Positions 15,001 to 25,865 are shown, counted from the stretch's first letter. The stretch: 64,000 bases of DNA from Carposina sasakii (GCA_014607495.2 CP053160.1:6014001-6078000); one strand, 5' to 3'. Translations and numbers: made by a program. Notes: a model not told the origin generated them from the sequence alone.

Positions 15001-18000
15001 ATTTAAATATAACGTGACCTACATTACAATCATCTCTACGCATGACGTACTATGCTACAGAAGCAATGCGATAAGGAGTTCATGAAGACAATTTAGTGAT
15101 ACTGACTGTTTCGTGCGAGCATCCACCTATATTTTCTATCTCGTACGAAAGAACGTGTCACGCGGCAACTAAAATTAACCCAAATATTATTTATTCACTT
15201 GAGCATGGGAAGATAATGTACTTTCTTATCACTCAAAATTGTTATCTTTGTAGGTGTATCCAAACATGATAATGATAAGATTCTAGCGCCCCTCGCTTAC
15301 TCTAGATTTTTATCAAATCAAAATTCATCAACGTCGTCACAAGTGCGGGCCGGTTTTAAGCCGCCGCGTCTAAACGAATGAAACTGAACTTAACTAGCTA
15401 ATAAAGTGTATCCTGCAAATAAATATACACTCGTAATATACTGAGCATATTAAATGAGACCGTCATACAGTAATGGGTATGGTACCGTGAGCATTACACA
15501 ATAGATACAAGCGTTGCAATAGACTTTGAAGACATCAATTGTTTATACCTATATAATATATCAACTTGAAGATAACCCGTGTTTTATCCCGAGCTACGAC
15601 GCGAAGTTTTACAGTCGTCTACTAGTCGACTTGGAAATATAGCTTTTGAATATTACCTAACAAAGCCGAGCAAAAACACGTTCGACCTATATGAACTTAT
15701 TGTCGACCACTTTGAAATTCAAAATTAAGATAAAACCGAGTGTGCTGCAAGCCCAGGTACAAGCTCACCACACCGACCGATCCATGAATTATGTATAGAT
15801 ACACCGTTGATGTTCGCTGAATATTTAACCTCGGGAATTGTGATTTCTTCCCTTGACCTCATGTTTCCTTTCGACAGTAATAGAGAACATTCATAGATAA
15901 TATTACTAGAATTACAAAGAAAGACGTCGAATTCTCTTATCCAAATATAAATTGCAGCTACACTCGATTCGGAGATATAATTAGAAGAAGCCAAATCGTG
16001 GCGGATCGAGGGCGTTGACCAAATTTACAGAATAATAGCATCTGAATAGGGAAGAAGCCTAAAAACTTTGAACACTGTTGGCAAATTAGGTTTTAGATTA
16101 AAATCAATAACCTCTGTAGTAACAACATAGTTTAGCACTGTACTAGTGGACGCCCACAACTTCGTCTGCGAGGACTGCAGAAAAAACAAAATGTCGAAAT
16201 TATCCGTGATAAAAAGTAGCCTATGTGTTAATCCAGGGTGTCGGCTAACTCCATACCAAATTTTATTAAAATCGCACCAGCCGCGTTTATAATATTAGGA
16301 CTAGTAGGATAGGATTGCTTCTTTGGTACCTAGCTATTCTAGGTCTTCTTTTCTTAAATAAAATCCATTTCCGTTTGTAAAACTCTAAATGGAAATGACT
16401 GATCTGATAATTTTTGTCTATGGAATTCTTACCTACGTCCTGGAATAAGCTAAATGTAGTATAGTATTAGAGCTCGAAGTCTATGCAAAGTAGCATAGAT
16501 CTATAATAGTAAAACAGCACACACGTTAAACTAATAGATTATGAAATGTATAGGTACGAGTATAGGTGGTAAGTAAACATAATATATAACAGCATGTGAG
16601 CTGGCATGGTAACAACAAAGCTCCAAATACACCAACCACAAGTACAGATAGAAACGTACATTATATAAAGCTTGCTACTGAATGGCGGGTAGTTGGGCAC
16701 GCGTCCACGGAACGAGCAACTACTTCCGCTCTCGACTCCAGAACATTATCTCTGGTAGCGTAACCAGGTACAGCTACGGTAGAAGGTGGTGTTTAGGTAG
16801 CTCATGAACAAAATAAAGGCTACTTATGTCCTGCTGAGCGGGCTCAAGCATCAGTCAGTAGCACTTAATTATTAAGCAAATCAATGAGTGACGGACGACT
16901 CTTGTAGCGAGTTTTATGCCACAATGAATGATTACACTGCGCGAGGTCAATCATTGACTCATTGATCGTATTTCTCGACTGGCACAAACGCATATGTATG
17001 CAAGCCGAACGTCATACTATATATGTATAGGTACCGTTTTATTTGATATATGTACTTAGGTACTGTTGTGCCTACTACTATCTACACGGATAAGTAAATC
17101 AGAACTGTAACTGAACTGTATCGCTTATACATCTCCAACTCTAACAAAATCCAGTGTGTCTGAATGGTTTAGCAGTTCCCAACCTCGCATCCATCATGAA
17201 AATGTCTTCAATAAAACTAAAAATAACTAAAAAGATCGCTAATTATATCCGTATCAAAAGAAAACACGTACCGAATATCTTAATTTAGGTACGGTTTCCT
17301 TAACGCGATGCTATTTAGCGGCCGTCGATTGCCAAGTTGTTGGTTCAAATTGGAAGGATAACGAATTAGTGTAAGCGTGCCAACGTATCGGCCAACAAAC
17401 GATGCATATCACGGGCCAATTTATGAATCGATGAAGGTAGACGAACTTCAAACAACATAAACTGCAACTCAATTGAAGCCATTCTATTAGAATCGAATCG
17501 CATTCTAAGTGCTCGATATAGCTTTTCTATCGATATAAGTTGTCGCGTAGAGTTTGAAAATTGTGATTGGCTTACGTACGAATTGTCTGCTACCACGCTA
17601 CCTCATACGTTTGGAGCAATTCTCGTGAAGAAATCAATACAAGTGCAGTCAAAGATGGATCGTTTTCTTCAAGAAGAGGCGATAAGTTATAATATTACTA
17701 TAATTCGTATGCAAGAGTTTTATAAGCCTATGTTAGCCTCCTTAGGGTTAAAAATATATCCAAATAGCTGATCAACCCCAAAACGAGAGTTACAAGTGAT
17801 CCAAAAAATAGCAACATGTCACACAATCACCAATAAGCCCATTTAATTAGTCACGATTCGAAAAGAGTGCTTGCTCAGTCTGCCACTATTTGTATACAGC
17901 TACCTCTCTTTAAAAGGTTAGATCATTCATACGACCTATTTTATACCTCTTGCCTGTCAAATGCTTCAAGTACCTAACTGTTGTTTTTCTCCGTTCGATC

Positions 18001-21000
18001 GAGAAGTTTAAAAATCTTAAGAGGCTTTAATTTTCAAGGTTAAAATAATAAAGTGAACAATACATGACTGACATTAAAAATATCTAGTACTTAGATAATT
18101 ATTATGGGTGTCAGTTGCTTGCGATACGGTTCCATGTAGTTAAATTTAATTCACCTATACTCTATAAATACGTAATTCTTTTAGATTTATGACAACTTTA
18201 AAAGAACCTATGATTGAAAACGCAACATAACTCATTTACATATTAGTCTGGCTAGAAGTCTAAATCTCACTTGGATAGAACACGCATTTGGACCTTGGTC
18301 AACAAGTGGACTGTAGTTATCTATTAAAATTATGAACTTTGAAGTTACCAAACTGCATCGAAACCATAGAGTCAATCGATAAATAAGAAAAGAACCCACC
18401 TATACATAGTAGGCTTCACATGCATTGTCTGTTCCGCAACCTTAAGCCTAGCCGACAACTGTATTTCACAGGGACGTGGGAATTTCGTGTAATTTCACTA
18501 TTTTTATAAGTAAAACATTTTTAGTATAAACGAGTGTCCAACCCGAGGCCGTAGACGCGGTAAAGTAACAGTCTCCCTCAAATGTGTAACTCACGACAAG
18601 TTGTGTTTGCTCGTGCGCATACGCATATTGTAGTATGTATTGTGATGACACTTAGTTAAATATGTCGACTTATTACTTGCGACTTCGTTCGTACGTATGT
18701 AGTATATGGAGAAGGCAGTTTCTGCTGCCTTGCCTTACGGGCTTGTTAGGTTTTATTTTTATTACAGGAATTCCTTTTCTTTCGTGTTTATATGTAAGGA
18801 TTAAAAGTTTGCGATGGGAAATAACTAGATAAGTACAGGCAGTAAATGGTTATTTATTCGTTATCTTGAGAGAAAAATCACATAAACTTTCTTATCGGCA
18901 CTCTAAGCAAACAGCTATAATATCGTAAAAGGTATAGAGACAGCGATCTATGAAAAAACTGATTGGTTGTCAGGCGAAGGAATATCTCTAAAGCTATGTA
19001 AGTGTTGAAATGTATTATAGCTAGGAGTTAGTACGTAAATCATAACATATCGCCTTTTGAAATAACAATCTCACTCACAACTAATTTTAATAATAATATA
19101 CCTATAGGTACAACGCCCACTAATTTCATTACATACTACCTAGCATGGTTACCTAACTTTTATCGAATGGTCGAAAAATAATTACCTAAATCCAAAATAT
19201 ACAAGTTCTAAAATAACCTGATAATGAAGCAAAACAGTTTTAACTTTCGTTATCAGATTACACATACGACGTTTCTGTAACGGTGAGAAAATCTGTGTGA
19301 GTTTGCAGTTCGAACTCAATTGTGTTAACGTTAAACAGCTAACCAATCAAATTAGAGCGTGATGACGTGATGTAATGATAAAACGAGTTCGACGTGAAAT
19401 CTCTCAAAAATCCGGAGTCTGACAGATTGATAAAAAAGTTTCGCAAGGGAGAAAGATAGATCACATTGAGAACCTCAGAAAATTAGAGGTGTTTCCTTCC
19501 TAATTATATTTTCAGACCTAACAAGATGAGTCTTCGCAAAAATGCCCTATCCTTGTCAAAGTCACTGCATCTACGTCAATCATCTCCAAATAACATACCA
19601 ATAACACTATGCGGTTTCGTGTCTTGTGGCTTTACCTACCTATTAACTAAACAAAAAATCGTCCATTATACTTATTTTATAGACATATTTGGTACATATA
19701 CCTATATACTTAATTAATATTTATAGGTACGTACGACGTAGGTACGTGTTATAGTTACTGTGCGTGACTACCTAGATCCGGTACTGGTAGATAATTACGA
19801 TACCAACTCGAATTAAAAAAACCATCGAGGGTTCGCCCACCACCGGGCCCTACACCCTCCGCTGACCCTCTTGAACTTGAAAACCTATCCTGATGATGCC
19901 ACGGGTGTTGGCGAAACATATGTCGATTGACAATTTTAATTGGTTTTCGGATTAGCAGCTATGTATTTATAGTTGCATGCTAGGTGCTTGGATTTGGCTT
20001 CTCGTTACGACTGTAGTGTCTTGTTCTAGCATTTTTGAAATTTCGACCAGCTAAGGGGTCATGACCATGTAAAATCGGCTGGAGTCGGCAGATCCGGGAG
20101 GATCAAATTTTGCGGTCCAGGGTGCGGGCGTCCACTGGTATTTATAGTTGCCTAGGTGCTTGGATCTGGCTTCTCGTTACGACTGTAGTGTCTTGTGTTT
20201 ATGACCTAGAGATCCGGTCAGCGGAATTTGAACTTCCGAATAGTGACACCTGACACAATTAAATTAAATAAAAACATTTTATTAAGCCACTAGCGGACGC
20301 CCGTGACTTCGTTCGTGTATTAACCTATACCTATATAATATCTTGGATAAGATAAATTTATAAAAACACTTCTCCATTAATATAATCCGTTAGGATATGG
20401 TTGATCGTATCATCTTTAAACATTGTGCTGAGGGATTCAGCTTTGATTGCCGAGATTTGGCTAGTGTACGAGTATAGCTATCGGGATGAAAAATAACGTT
20501 GCCAATATGTAATTTAGAAAAGAGATGGTAAAATTCGTCATCCGAGTAATTGACCCGGTAGCTCAGTGGTTAGAGCGGCTGGCACGGTTTGCAGTGGTTG
20601 TGGGTTCGATTCCCGCTCGGGTGAAGAATTTTTTCCATTTCTTTATTAATAATTTTATACTATTCATATAACTGCAAACTAGTTTTTTTTTTCAAATCTT
20701 AGCCAAATCTATTGCAATGGGTAAACAATATCTCACGCGATGAGCAATGTCTCGCACGATGAGCAGCGTCTCGTGCGATGTTTTGACGTCCTAGACTAGA
20801 CTTTAGAGAGCAATAACAAAAAATATAGATATAGAAAAGAAAATGTACTTATAGGTACAGTGACACTATTTGAAGGACAAGAGATATATAAAGCTTTTTT
20901 AGATAAATAGACAATTATTTTATGCCCAGCTGGCTGCCTGCTGACACCAAACCCCTTTGAAAATAACTAAGTTACAATTTACAACAATTCTGTAAATATT

Positions 21001-22607
21001 GAAATAAAATCAGTTACACAGGTCTTAACTGTGATGGAACCTACATTGTAAACTGGAAAGTATCATAATAACATTACATTTTAATTAAATGAATTTTAAT
21101 AAATTCAGTTCAAATTACACCATAACACCTATTTCAGTTTCAGTACATTGGTAAGTAGTTTCCAATAAGTATTATTTATTGTTAAAAATCTGATTACTGT
21201 AAATAGTACTAAACACAGTAAAAAAATAACAGATACCCTCATAAAGATAACAGATACCCTCATAAAAAATAACAGATACCCTCATAAATTTATTGTTAAA
21301 AAATCTGATTACTGTAAATAGTACTAAACACAGTAAAAAAATAACAGATACCCTCATAAAGTATGAAACCATGCCTTTCCTCATGTTCACTTATAAAATC
21401 CTTATTGAATAAAAGCATGTAACCTACTACACACATGATACACACATGTGTTCAACTATCACTCACAGGTCTGACAAGCCGGTGGACCCCCACTGATGGG
21501 CCAATATCTCTTTTTCTACCTAGGCCAAGTTCAACCATCTTATAAATTAACTCAATAGTTTTTGTTAGATTTTTTGTCACCAGCTGGCTGATATTATTAC
21601 TATGTGATACATATTTAGGTATTGTGTAGGTAGGCAGTTACTCTGACAATGTTTTAGGCTTATATTAGAACATAAGTCAGTCTCTACTTAATGAAAAGAT
21701 ATGGTAATTTTCCTATTAGTAATGTTTTTGAATAATGATAAAGTTATTAAGGTTGACAATTTATTATAGTTTTAAGATTTCAAATTCAGACAGTAACATT
21801 AAAGATAATCACATCATTTATCTAAAATTAATTATATTGTAGGCTTGTAGGTCATATCTTATCACTAAAATATGGTACCTAATTAAACATAGAAGGAGTG
21901 AATTATTTCCATCACAATCACATTACATGATTTATTTCTAAATAATCTTATGACATTGGGGGAGGTCTATGTACAGCAGTGGACTTCTGATAACAATTAT
22001 TCAAATAAAGGCATTTTTCCTATTAGATTAAAATGTGAAAGTTATTTTACCACCATACAATTAAGACATTAGAGAGTTGATGAATATATTTAATAAAAAT
22101 TGTGTGTAGGTACATGCCTACCTTAACTAGCATAGAGCTGAAGACCATTGGTTTCATGCATATATCACCCGAATATGAAAATAGGAAGGAAATAGACAAG
22201 ATGATTTTGTAAAATCCCGAATAACTTTACGATCTACTTCATGGATATATTGATACTAAAGATCAATCAGTGGGCATTAGAAAATAACGTTGCACATGGT
22301 GCAATACACAAAATATAGCTGGAGGTCACATGATTTGAGGTTCTCGTTCCATCTCAAATCACATGACCGGTGCAGTTACTGCAAGACACGAAAAATTTCT
22401 GAATATAAAATTATATCTAATAAAAGCTAAAGCGAAACTTCAATGTTACATAACGGAGGGCATGATCAATTTACGATTTTGTAACTTACCTTTGCTAACA
22501 TTTTCGTCAACACTTTTGTCAATCACATTGGAGTTTACTGGACATTTTTTAACTTTCTGGGAAGAGTTTTTTGAGGAGTTATCATTCACTTCACTACCGA
22601 GAGCCAT
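1..22607 (-). CDS. clu: clueless / clustered mitochondria protein (CLUH), 5' part, 13 exons placed, runs off left edge
   Basis: Cytosolic RNA-binding protein family that binds mRNAs for nuclear-encoded mitochondrial proteins near the outer membrane; loss clusters mitochondria (family knowledge). Exons on the minus strand, 5' to 3': 22490-22607, 13701-13958, 12945-13579, 12610-12771, 11943-12096, 10975-11108, 9687-9823, 7808-8037, 5928-6064, 3553-3747, 2540-2752, 1833-1994, <1-76. Splice sites are GT-AG and phases agree from exon 1 to exon 11. About 830 codons are visible. Family landmarks include [12 protein letters not shown] and [10 protein letters not shown] (N-terminal CLU domain, about residues 325-391), [68 protein letters not shown] and [17 protein letters not shown] (central Clu domain, about 600-830). 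The TPR half lies outside the window. Start chosen at 22607, the first ATG whose frame joins exon 2 in phase. Exon 12 has frame breaks, described separately. Confidence 0.93.
416..1808 (+). mobile_element. decayed mariner-type element inside the last clu intron
   Basis: Flanked by TA at 414-415 and 1809-1810. The ends are related inverted repeats (CAGGATGATTTTTT at left; the right end reads CTGGGTGTTTTTTCG on the minus strand). The interior (about 860-1600) holds a broken plus-strand transposase: [13 protein letters not shown], then [10 protein letters not shown] (first catalytic Asp), then QSAPAH where the family has DSAPAH, then ADLNPL (third acidic site) and a C-terminal AAIDDWTR. Several stops and frameshifts make it inactive. 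The ends match the short element at 36033-36390. Family assignment is firm as Tc1/mariner; the subfamily is uncertain. Confidence 0.8.
1833..1994 (-). CDS. clu: clu exon 12, frame-broken
   Basis: Starts after an AG acceptor at 1995-1996 with [13 protein letters not shown] and reads [17 protein letters not shown]. Family members continue GRHYxLDLLRTFPPDVNF. Here the conserved FPPDV resumes in a different frame, and the codons between NDG and FPPDV are about 11 nt short, so the literal frame hits TAA within three codons. The phase at the best donor (GTAAGT beginning at 1832) also does not match exon 13, which needs one more base, probably in the A run of the Asn codon after FPPDV. The exon looks either mutated or mis-assembled. 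Neighbouring exons are clean. Confidence 0.75.
2037..2215 (+). repeat. interspersed repeat, TATACTAATATTATAAA type
   Basis: Begins TATACTAATATTATAAAG and continues with a short TTTG run and CTACTGGTCTGATTTGAAAA, ending near GCGGACGAAGTTAGTG. The first ~100 bases match the start of the insertion at 55591. A common lepidopteran dispersed repeat; class not resolved (Helitron-like start is possible). Confidence 0.6.
2327..2393 (-). repeat. dispersed repeat, inverted partner of 10058-10132
   Basis: About 67 bases around TAGCGACCGCTAACGAATCC match, as reverse complement, the segment around GTTACCGGTCGCTAGATTG in the 9824-10974 intron. Unclassified. Confidence 0.5.
2540..2752 (-). CDS. clu: clu exon 11
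   Basis: Seventy-one codons in phase 0 reading from [14 protein letters not shown] through [18 protein letters not shown] and [17 protein letters not shown]. The donor is GTGAGT at 2539. The acceptor CAG ends at 2753. Starting further upstream would bring in a stop (TAA), which fixes the exon start. The exon is GC-rich compared with its flanks. Confidence 0.9.
2757..2846. repeat. 29-30 bp minisatellite abutting a clu splice acceptor
   Basis: About three imperfect units containing ATACTGATGTGCCACA followed by a GTTAACTAT-like half. The array touches the acceptor of exon 11. On the minus strand each unit offers another CAG or TAG, and the usual polypyrimidine tract is absent. Confidence 0.7.
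2850..3552. other. clu intron 10, no gene seen
   Basis: AT-rich. A less AT-rich stretch at about 3115-3360 (CACCAATCAGAGCGAATGAC, GTGACATCACAAGCGG) looks like part of an old dispersed element, but I cannot classify it. Confidence 0.5.
3748..5927. other. clu intron 9, no gene seen
   Basis: AT-rich noncoding sequence between exons 9 and 10. Short open frames here have no recognisable motif. Confidence 0.6.
6065..7807. other. clu intron 8 with a partial mariner-MITE end
   Basis: Mostly featureless AT-rich sequence. The segment 7552-7680 is the one recognisable insertion and is listed separately. Confidence 0.6.
7552..7680 (+). repeat. partial copy of the CAGGATG mariner/MITE end
   Basis: Matches the last ~130 bp of the element at 36033-36390: GGACCCTAATATCTTGG, ATGGAGAAAAATGATCGTGA, GGAACGTTGACGACC, ending CACCTGTA. 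The opposite end is missing. Confidence 0.75.
8038..9686. other. clu intron 7, no gene; TTA microsatellite
   Basis: AT-rich intron with a short TTA/TTATT microsatellite at about 8375-8402. Nothing else is recognised. Confidence 0.6.
9824..10974. other. clu intron 6 with decayed dispersed repeats
   Basis: Contains the inverted partner (10058-10132) of the repeat at 2327-2393 and, at about 10200-10240, a worn copy of the GCAGTCCACTGCTAGACGTA type repeat common in Lepidoptera. No coding signal. Confidence 0.5.
11109..11942. other. clu intron 5, no gene seen
   Basis: AT-rich; a short TA microsatellite lies near 11720. No coding signal. Confidence 0.55.
12452..12590 (-). mobile_element. tRNA-derived SINE (family A), full copy in clu intron 4
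   Basis: On the minus strand: leader AGAGATGGTAAAATTCGTCA, then a tRNA-like head from GACCCGGTAG with a D-arm-like box A and the B box GGGTTCGATTCCC, then the tail GAAGAATTTTTT and TTTATTAATAATTTTA. Other copies are at 20521, 30166 and 58201. Confidence 0.8.
12945..13958 (-). CDS. clu: clu exons 2 and 3: low-complexity N-terminal extension
   Basis: Exon 2 (13701-13958) encodes a lysine-rich start, then four degenerate ATTPNG-type hexapeptide repeats, a glycine run and [14 protein letters not shown]. Exon 3 (12945-13579, 211 codons) is a Lys/Ser/Asp/Asn-rich stretch with recurring VNG and ING motifs, ending in the conserved [16 protein letters not shown] that opens the CLU N-terminal domain. 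The acceptor at 13580-13581 is the only nearby AG that keeps the frame. Together with exon 1 about 320 residues precede the conserved domain, longer than I recall for vertebrate CLUH. The region is probably disordered. Confidence 0.85.
13959..19822. other. clu intron 1, left part, no gene seen
   Basis: The first intron spans 13959-22489. This part is AT-rich apart from a GC-richer patch at 14395-14650. The only recognised repeat is at about 16145-16312. Short open frames lack motifs. Confidence 0.5.
16145..16312 (+). repeat. retroposon fragment, GTCTGCGAGGACTGCAG type
   Basis: Contains GACTGCAGAAAAAACAAAAT and GTGTTAATCCAGGGTGTCGG. The second half matches 61085-61150 in inverse orientation and the first resembles the units at 62976-64000. 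A worn copy of a dispersed lepidopteran retroposon. Confidence 0.55.
19823..20262 (+). mobile_element. Penelope-like element remnant, rearranged arm
   Basis: Begins with about 46 bp in antisense orientation (CACCGGGCCC, CCGCTGACCCTC), then a sense arm starting at the hammerhead-like motif near 19886 and running through TTCGGATTAGCAGCTATG and TCTCGTTACGACTGTAGTG. A second, partial repeat of the distal arm follows at 20148-20262, ending GAATAGTGACACCTGACAC. The same pieces form the arms at 38090-38308 and 38770-38988. No coding part remains. Confidence 0.7.
19886..19928 (+). ncRNA. hammerhead-ribozyme-like motif in Penelope arm (copy 1)
   Basis: Core CTGATGA at 19890-19896, stem II GCCA/TGGC with a 7-nt loop, GAAA at 19913-19916, two-base-pair stem III with an ATAT loop, cleavage triplet GTC ending at 19924, and stem I TATC/GATT with three pairs. 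A U sits unpaired between CUGAUGA and stem II, unlike the textbook core. Minimal hammerheads are known in Penelope-like elements. Confidence 0.6.
20285..20345 (+). repeat. AGCGGACGCCCGTGACTTCG repeat fragment
   Basis: Short fragment of the dispersed repeat whose reverse complement (GTCGCGGGCGTCCGCT) ends the insertion at 36780-37072. Confidence 0.5.
20521..20659 (+). mobile_element. tRNA-derived SINE (family A), full copy
   Basis: Leader AGAGATGGTAAAATTCGTCA, tRNA-like head GACCCGGTAGCTCAGTGG with box A, a B box GGGTTCGATTCCC, pairing ends (ACCCGG with CTCGGGT), then the A/T-rich tail ending TTTATTAATAATTTTA. The shared leader and tail in all copies argue for a SINE rather than a tRNA gene. 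Confidence 0.8.
21166..21372. repeat. nested tandem repeat in clu intron 1
   Basis: Three ~21-bp units of ATAACAGATACCCTCATAAA (21226-21290) sit within a larger unit, beginning ATTTATTGTTAAAAATCTG, that is itself repeated once. Confidence 0.8.
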
Positions 22608-23286
22608 CACAACACGAGGAATCAATCCAGCAACGATTGACCGCGAACGGCACGGTACAAACGGCAGCGGCTCAACACTCAGCTGAAAGAGCACATGCGG
22701 TAGAATTACGGCTCAATTTTGACTGACAATGAAAAGTTCGAAGTCCTATTAATATACCGTTAAATTGGAACAGCTCTACCTGCGGTACATTTATCTTAAC
22801 TTTATATCGACCACAACATTTAGAGGGGTTATATAAGTACTTAGTTCTAATCTATTAAGTCTTGTGTGTAGTCATTTACTCAGTATACATTGCATAGTTA
22901 ACAGGGAAAATTATGCTAGGAAGCGTACAAAAGCAGTAATCTATGTGGAGTATAAATATTGTCATTGAAAGAGACATCTATTGGTCAGTAGCAAAACAAA
23001 TTGAAATCATTGCCATATAAAATAATTCTTTTATGCGTGTTTCGTTTTGCCGTTTGGGAGATTGGAATGTGTGTTTTCCGTAGTGACTTGGGTGAACCCA
23101 GCCAAAGGAAAGCGGACTTTGAGTAGGCCACTTTACCCTTTTTACTTTTTTACGTTTTTGACATTTGATTTGATTTGACAATAGATCGTTCGACAAGGAT
23201 TCGACAAAGAGGATTCGACCAAGGATTTCTTATCTTCTCTTATGGATTCGATAGCTTTTGGATTCGGCGATCTCTACTTAGTCTGT
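22608..23286. other. 5' flank of clu
   Basis: Holds the presumed 5' UTR and promoter of clu (minus strand), with no core element I can name. A short GATTCGA-rich run at about 23190-23280 precedes the retroposon. Confidence 0.4.
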
Positions 23287-23722
23287 GATTCGGCGGGAAA
23301 AGCTGGAGGGAGCGGTTGTAATTTTTTTGTGAAAATCTAAATTTATTTGTAAATGGCTTTGACTATGGATCTAAGTAAATGGCTTGTATGTGTCCGTAAA
23401 GTGATGTTTTCTGGTAGATAAGTTATATTTTGTTTACTTGTGTGTGATGTGTATCTAGTGCGTGTGCATGGTTTTATATGCAGGTAATCTAAGTAAAACT
23501 TGAGTCGGAATACGATCTCTTCGTGGGCTCATGTAAGTTATTTCTGCAATTCTTTTTGATCTTTACTAATTTTACATTCTTGAGGATTTTCCCGACGTTT
23601 TCATTCATCATCATCAATATCGTCCATCATAAATTCAGAATTCATTTGACTAAAGACAATGATTATGGCTGTATGGGCTTAGTTCCCCTTGCCTTTCCTT
23701 CGGAGTATGAACTAAAAAAAAA
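23287..23722 (+). mobile_element. ~410-bp poly(A) retroposon, copy 1
   Basis: Starts GATTCGGCGGGAAAAGCTGG, contains GTCCGTAAAGTGATGTTTTC, and ends CCTTGCCTTTCCTTCGGAGT followed by an A run. Shares both ends with copies at 23749, 34530 and 44431. Carries a short internal insertion. No open frame; autonomous partner unknown. Confidence 0.8.
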
Positions 23723-23748
23723 GTGAAGCCATTGCGCATTACAGGGGG

Positions 23749-24157
23749 GATTCGTCGGGAAAAGCTGGAAGGGTGCAGGTGTAATTTTCTTGTGAAAATC
23801 AAAAATTATTTGTAAATGGCTTGCATGTGTCCGTAAAGTGATGTTTTCTGGTAGATAAGTTATATTTTGATTACTTGTGATGTGAATCTAGTGCGTGTGC
23901 ATGGTTTTATACGCAGGTAAGCTGAGTAAAACTTTAGCCGGAATACGATCTCTTCATGGGCCCATGTAAGTTGTTTCTGCAATGATTTTTCATTTTAACT
24001 AACTTTACACTTGTTCTTGAGGATTTTCCCGACGTTTCCATTCATCATCATTATCATCCATCATAAATTCAGAAATCATTTACTAATGACAATATGACAA
24101 TGGCTGTATGGGCTTAGTTCCCCTTGCCTTTCCTTCGGGATAAACTAAAAAAAAAAA
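23749..24157 (+). mobile_element. ~410-bp poly(A) retroposon, copy 2
   Basis: Same element, same orientation, 26 bp after copy 1. GCATTACAG occurs just before the 5' end and directly after the A tail, a candidate target-site duplication, though the left one is separated by a few Gs. Confidence 0.8.
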
Positions 24158-24355
24158 GCATTACAGCTGAGCATTACAGGGATTTGGTATCTCCTCTGCG
24201 CATTAGAGGTATGTCGTTATGCCTTTTTTCGGCAACGAAACTAAACCGTTTGTTGTTAGCGGACAACGTTATGAAAACTATCTATTGTCACAACTATCTA
24301 TTTTTCAAAAGCGCTTACTGAGAAATTGTGGAGTTTAATGTTATTTCTCTTTCTA

Positions 24356-24615
24356 CAGGGTGTAACAGAAAGGGTATGTTAAGCGAAAAGCTATGTAAAT
24401 AGCCCACTATAGAGATCCTATTTCCAAAATTTCAGACTCAAATTCACATTTTTATTTTTCCAGATAGTATGAAGAATTCCGAAACAACTCAGGAATATCC
24501 ATACAATCTTGAAAAATAAAAATGTGAATTTGAGTCTGAAATTTTGGAAATAGGATCTCTATAGTGGGCTATTTACATAGCTTTTCGCTTAACATACCCT
24601 TTCTGTTACACCCTG
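24356..24615. mobile_element. foldback MITE with ~106-bp inverted arms
   Basis: Arms starting CAGGGTGTAACAGAAAGG at both ends are near-identical over about 106 nt and enclose a ~48-nt spacer. TA dinucleotides flank both ends (24354-24355, 24616-24617), as expected for Tc1/mariner-type target duplication. Non-coding. Confidence 0.85.
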
Positions 24616-24637
24616 TATAGTTATTATTAAATTCGGC

Positions 24638-24890
24638 GACGGCCGACTGGTCTAGTAGGTAGTGGCCCTACCTGCGACGCCATAGGTCCTGGGTTTGAAT
24701 CCCGGTAGGTGCAAACATTGATATGATGAATATCAATGTTTGTTTCCGAGTCATGGATGTTTCTATACTTATCTATGTATTTATATATCGTTGCTTAGTA
24801 CCCACGATACAAGACCTTAGGGATCTTAATGTGGGACTAGGTTAATGTGTTGTGTAGCGTGTGCATATTTATTGTGCATATTTATTATTA
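24638..24890 (+). mobile_element. tRNA-derived SINE (family B), near-complete
   Basis: tRNA-like head GACTGGTCTAGTAGGTAGTG with B box GGGTTTGAATCCC, then the body GTTTCCGAGTCATGGATGTT and ATATATCGTTGCTTAGTACC and a TATTTATTATT tail. A widespread lepidopteran SINE type. Truncated copy at 46146. Confidence 0.8.
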
Positions 24891-25387
24891 GTTATAATAA
24901 CGTGATCGTTGCAACTTATACGTAGGTACGTATTTGCAAAATTACTGACCGATATAAAAATACTTAAAATATTACGAAAGAAATGGAATACTCGTACTCA
25001 CAGGTGTCAAGGTCAAAAGTTCAATTAAAAAGAATTTTCAACAGTTTCCTATATTATCCTTTCAGTGCTGAGCTCTTACCCTAAACTATGTTCAGGACTA
25101 TTTTCTAATGCAACGAAATAATAGCGGGCGGGCGCCCGCGCTTTTGCATTTATCTCACTCGCACTCTCGCGAATGTGCATTATTTTATTCATTCGCACTA
25201 AACGGCGATTGTAGATAGTTTAATAGCGCTACTTTTTTCGATACGTGTGCGCTTAGCTGCGTTTGCGAGACTGTCTGGCATTTAGCGTGTTATGAAATGT
25301 AGATAGTTGTGTCTCGCTAGAAAACGCGTTGTCGTTGTTGAGCTAAATAGATAGATAGTTTATTAATGGTAACTATCTATCACTAAG

Positions 25388-25421
25388 TAGCACAGACTAC
25401 ATAGCTAAGTAGTCTGTGCTA
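25388..25421. other. 13-bp perfect hairpin
   Basis: TAGCACAGACTAC and its exact reverse complement are separated by 8 nt. It lies upstream of INO80E and belongs to no element I recognise. Confidence 0.6.
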
Positions 25422-25865
25422 TCTACGTTACATAGCGCCCATAGCAAAGAATATACTACTCTCTAACAAAGAATATACTTACTCTCTAAGCCCATAGCTA
25501 TGCGCGGTTATTATTGAATTTTTGAAAATAATATTAAAACTAAATTTTTAAATATCTGGGTACAACCAAAGCAATAATACTGGCGTCTGAAAATTATTCC
25601 AAGGTATGTAAACAGAACTAATAAATATTTTCTAACCTCGCTCAATGTTTATTTTTCATTGTAGAAATAAGACAATTTTTTAAATTTTTCAAAGAAAGTA
25701 ATAACCGATTGTAACAGCTAAGTTTACCAGCGACGCACGTAACACTAATAAATCTTATATAAGCACATATATGTACCTACCTACTTACCTAATTCATTAC
25801 ACTAAAAGATTTTAAAGCATTGCGAAGACTTATACATAAACAGAACCTATTTTAAAATTTAGAAG

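Noticed and set aside
20551..20625. functional tRNA gene
   Set aside because: The tRNA-like head recurs with the same leader and tail at several sites, so it is a SINE; no clear anticodon arm.
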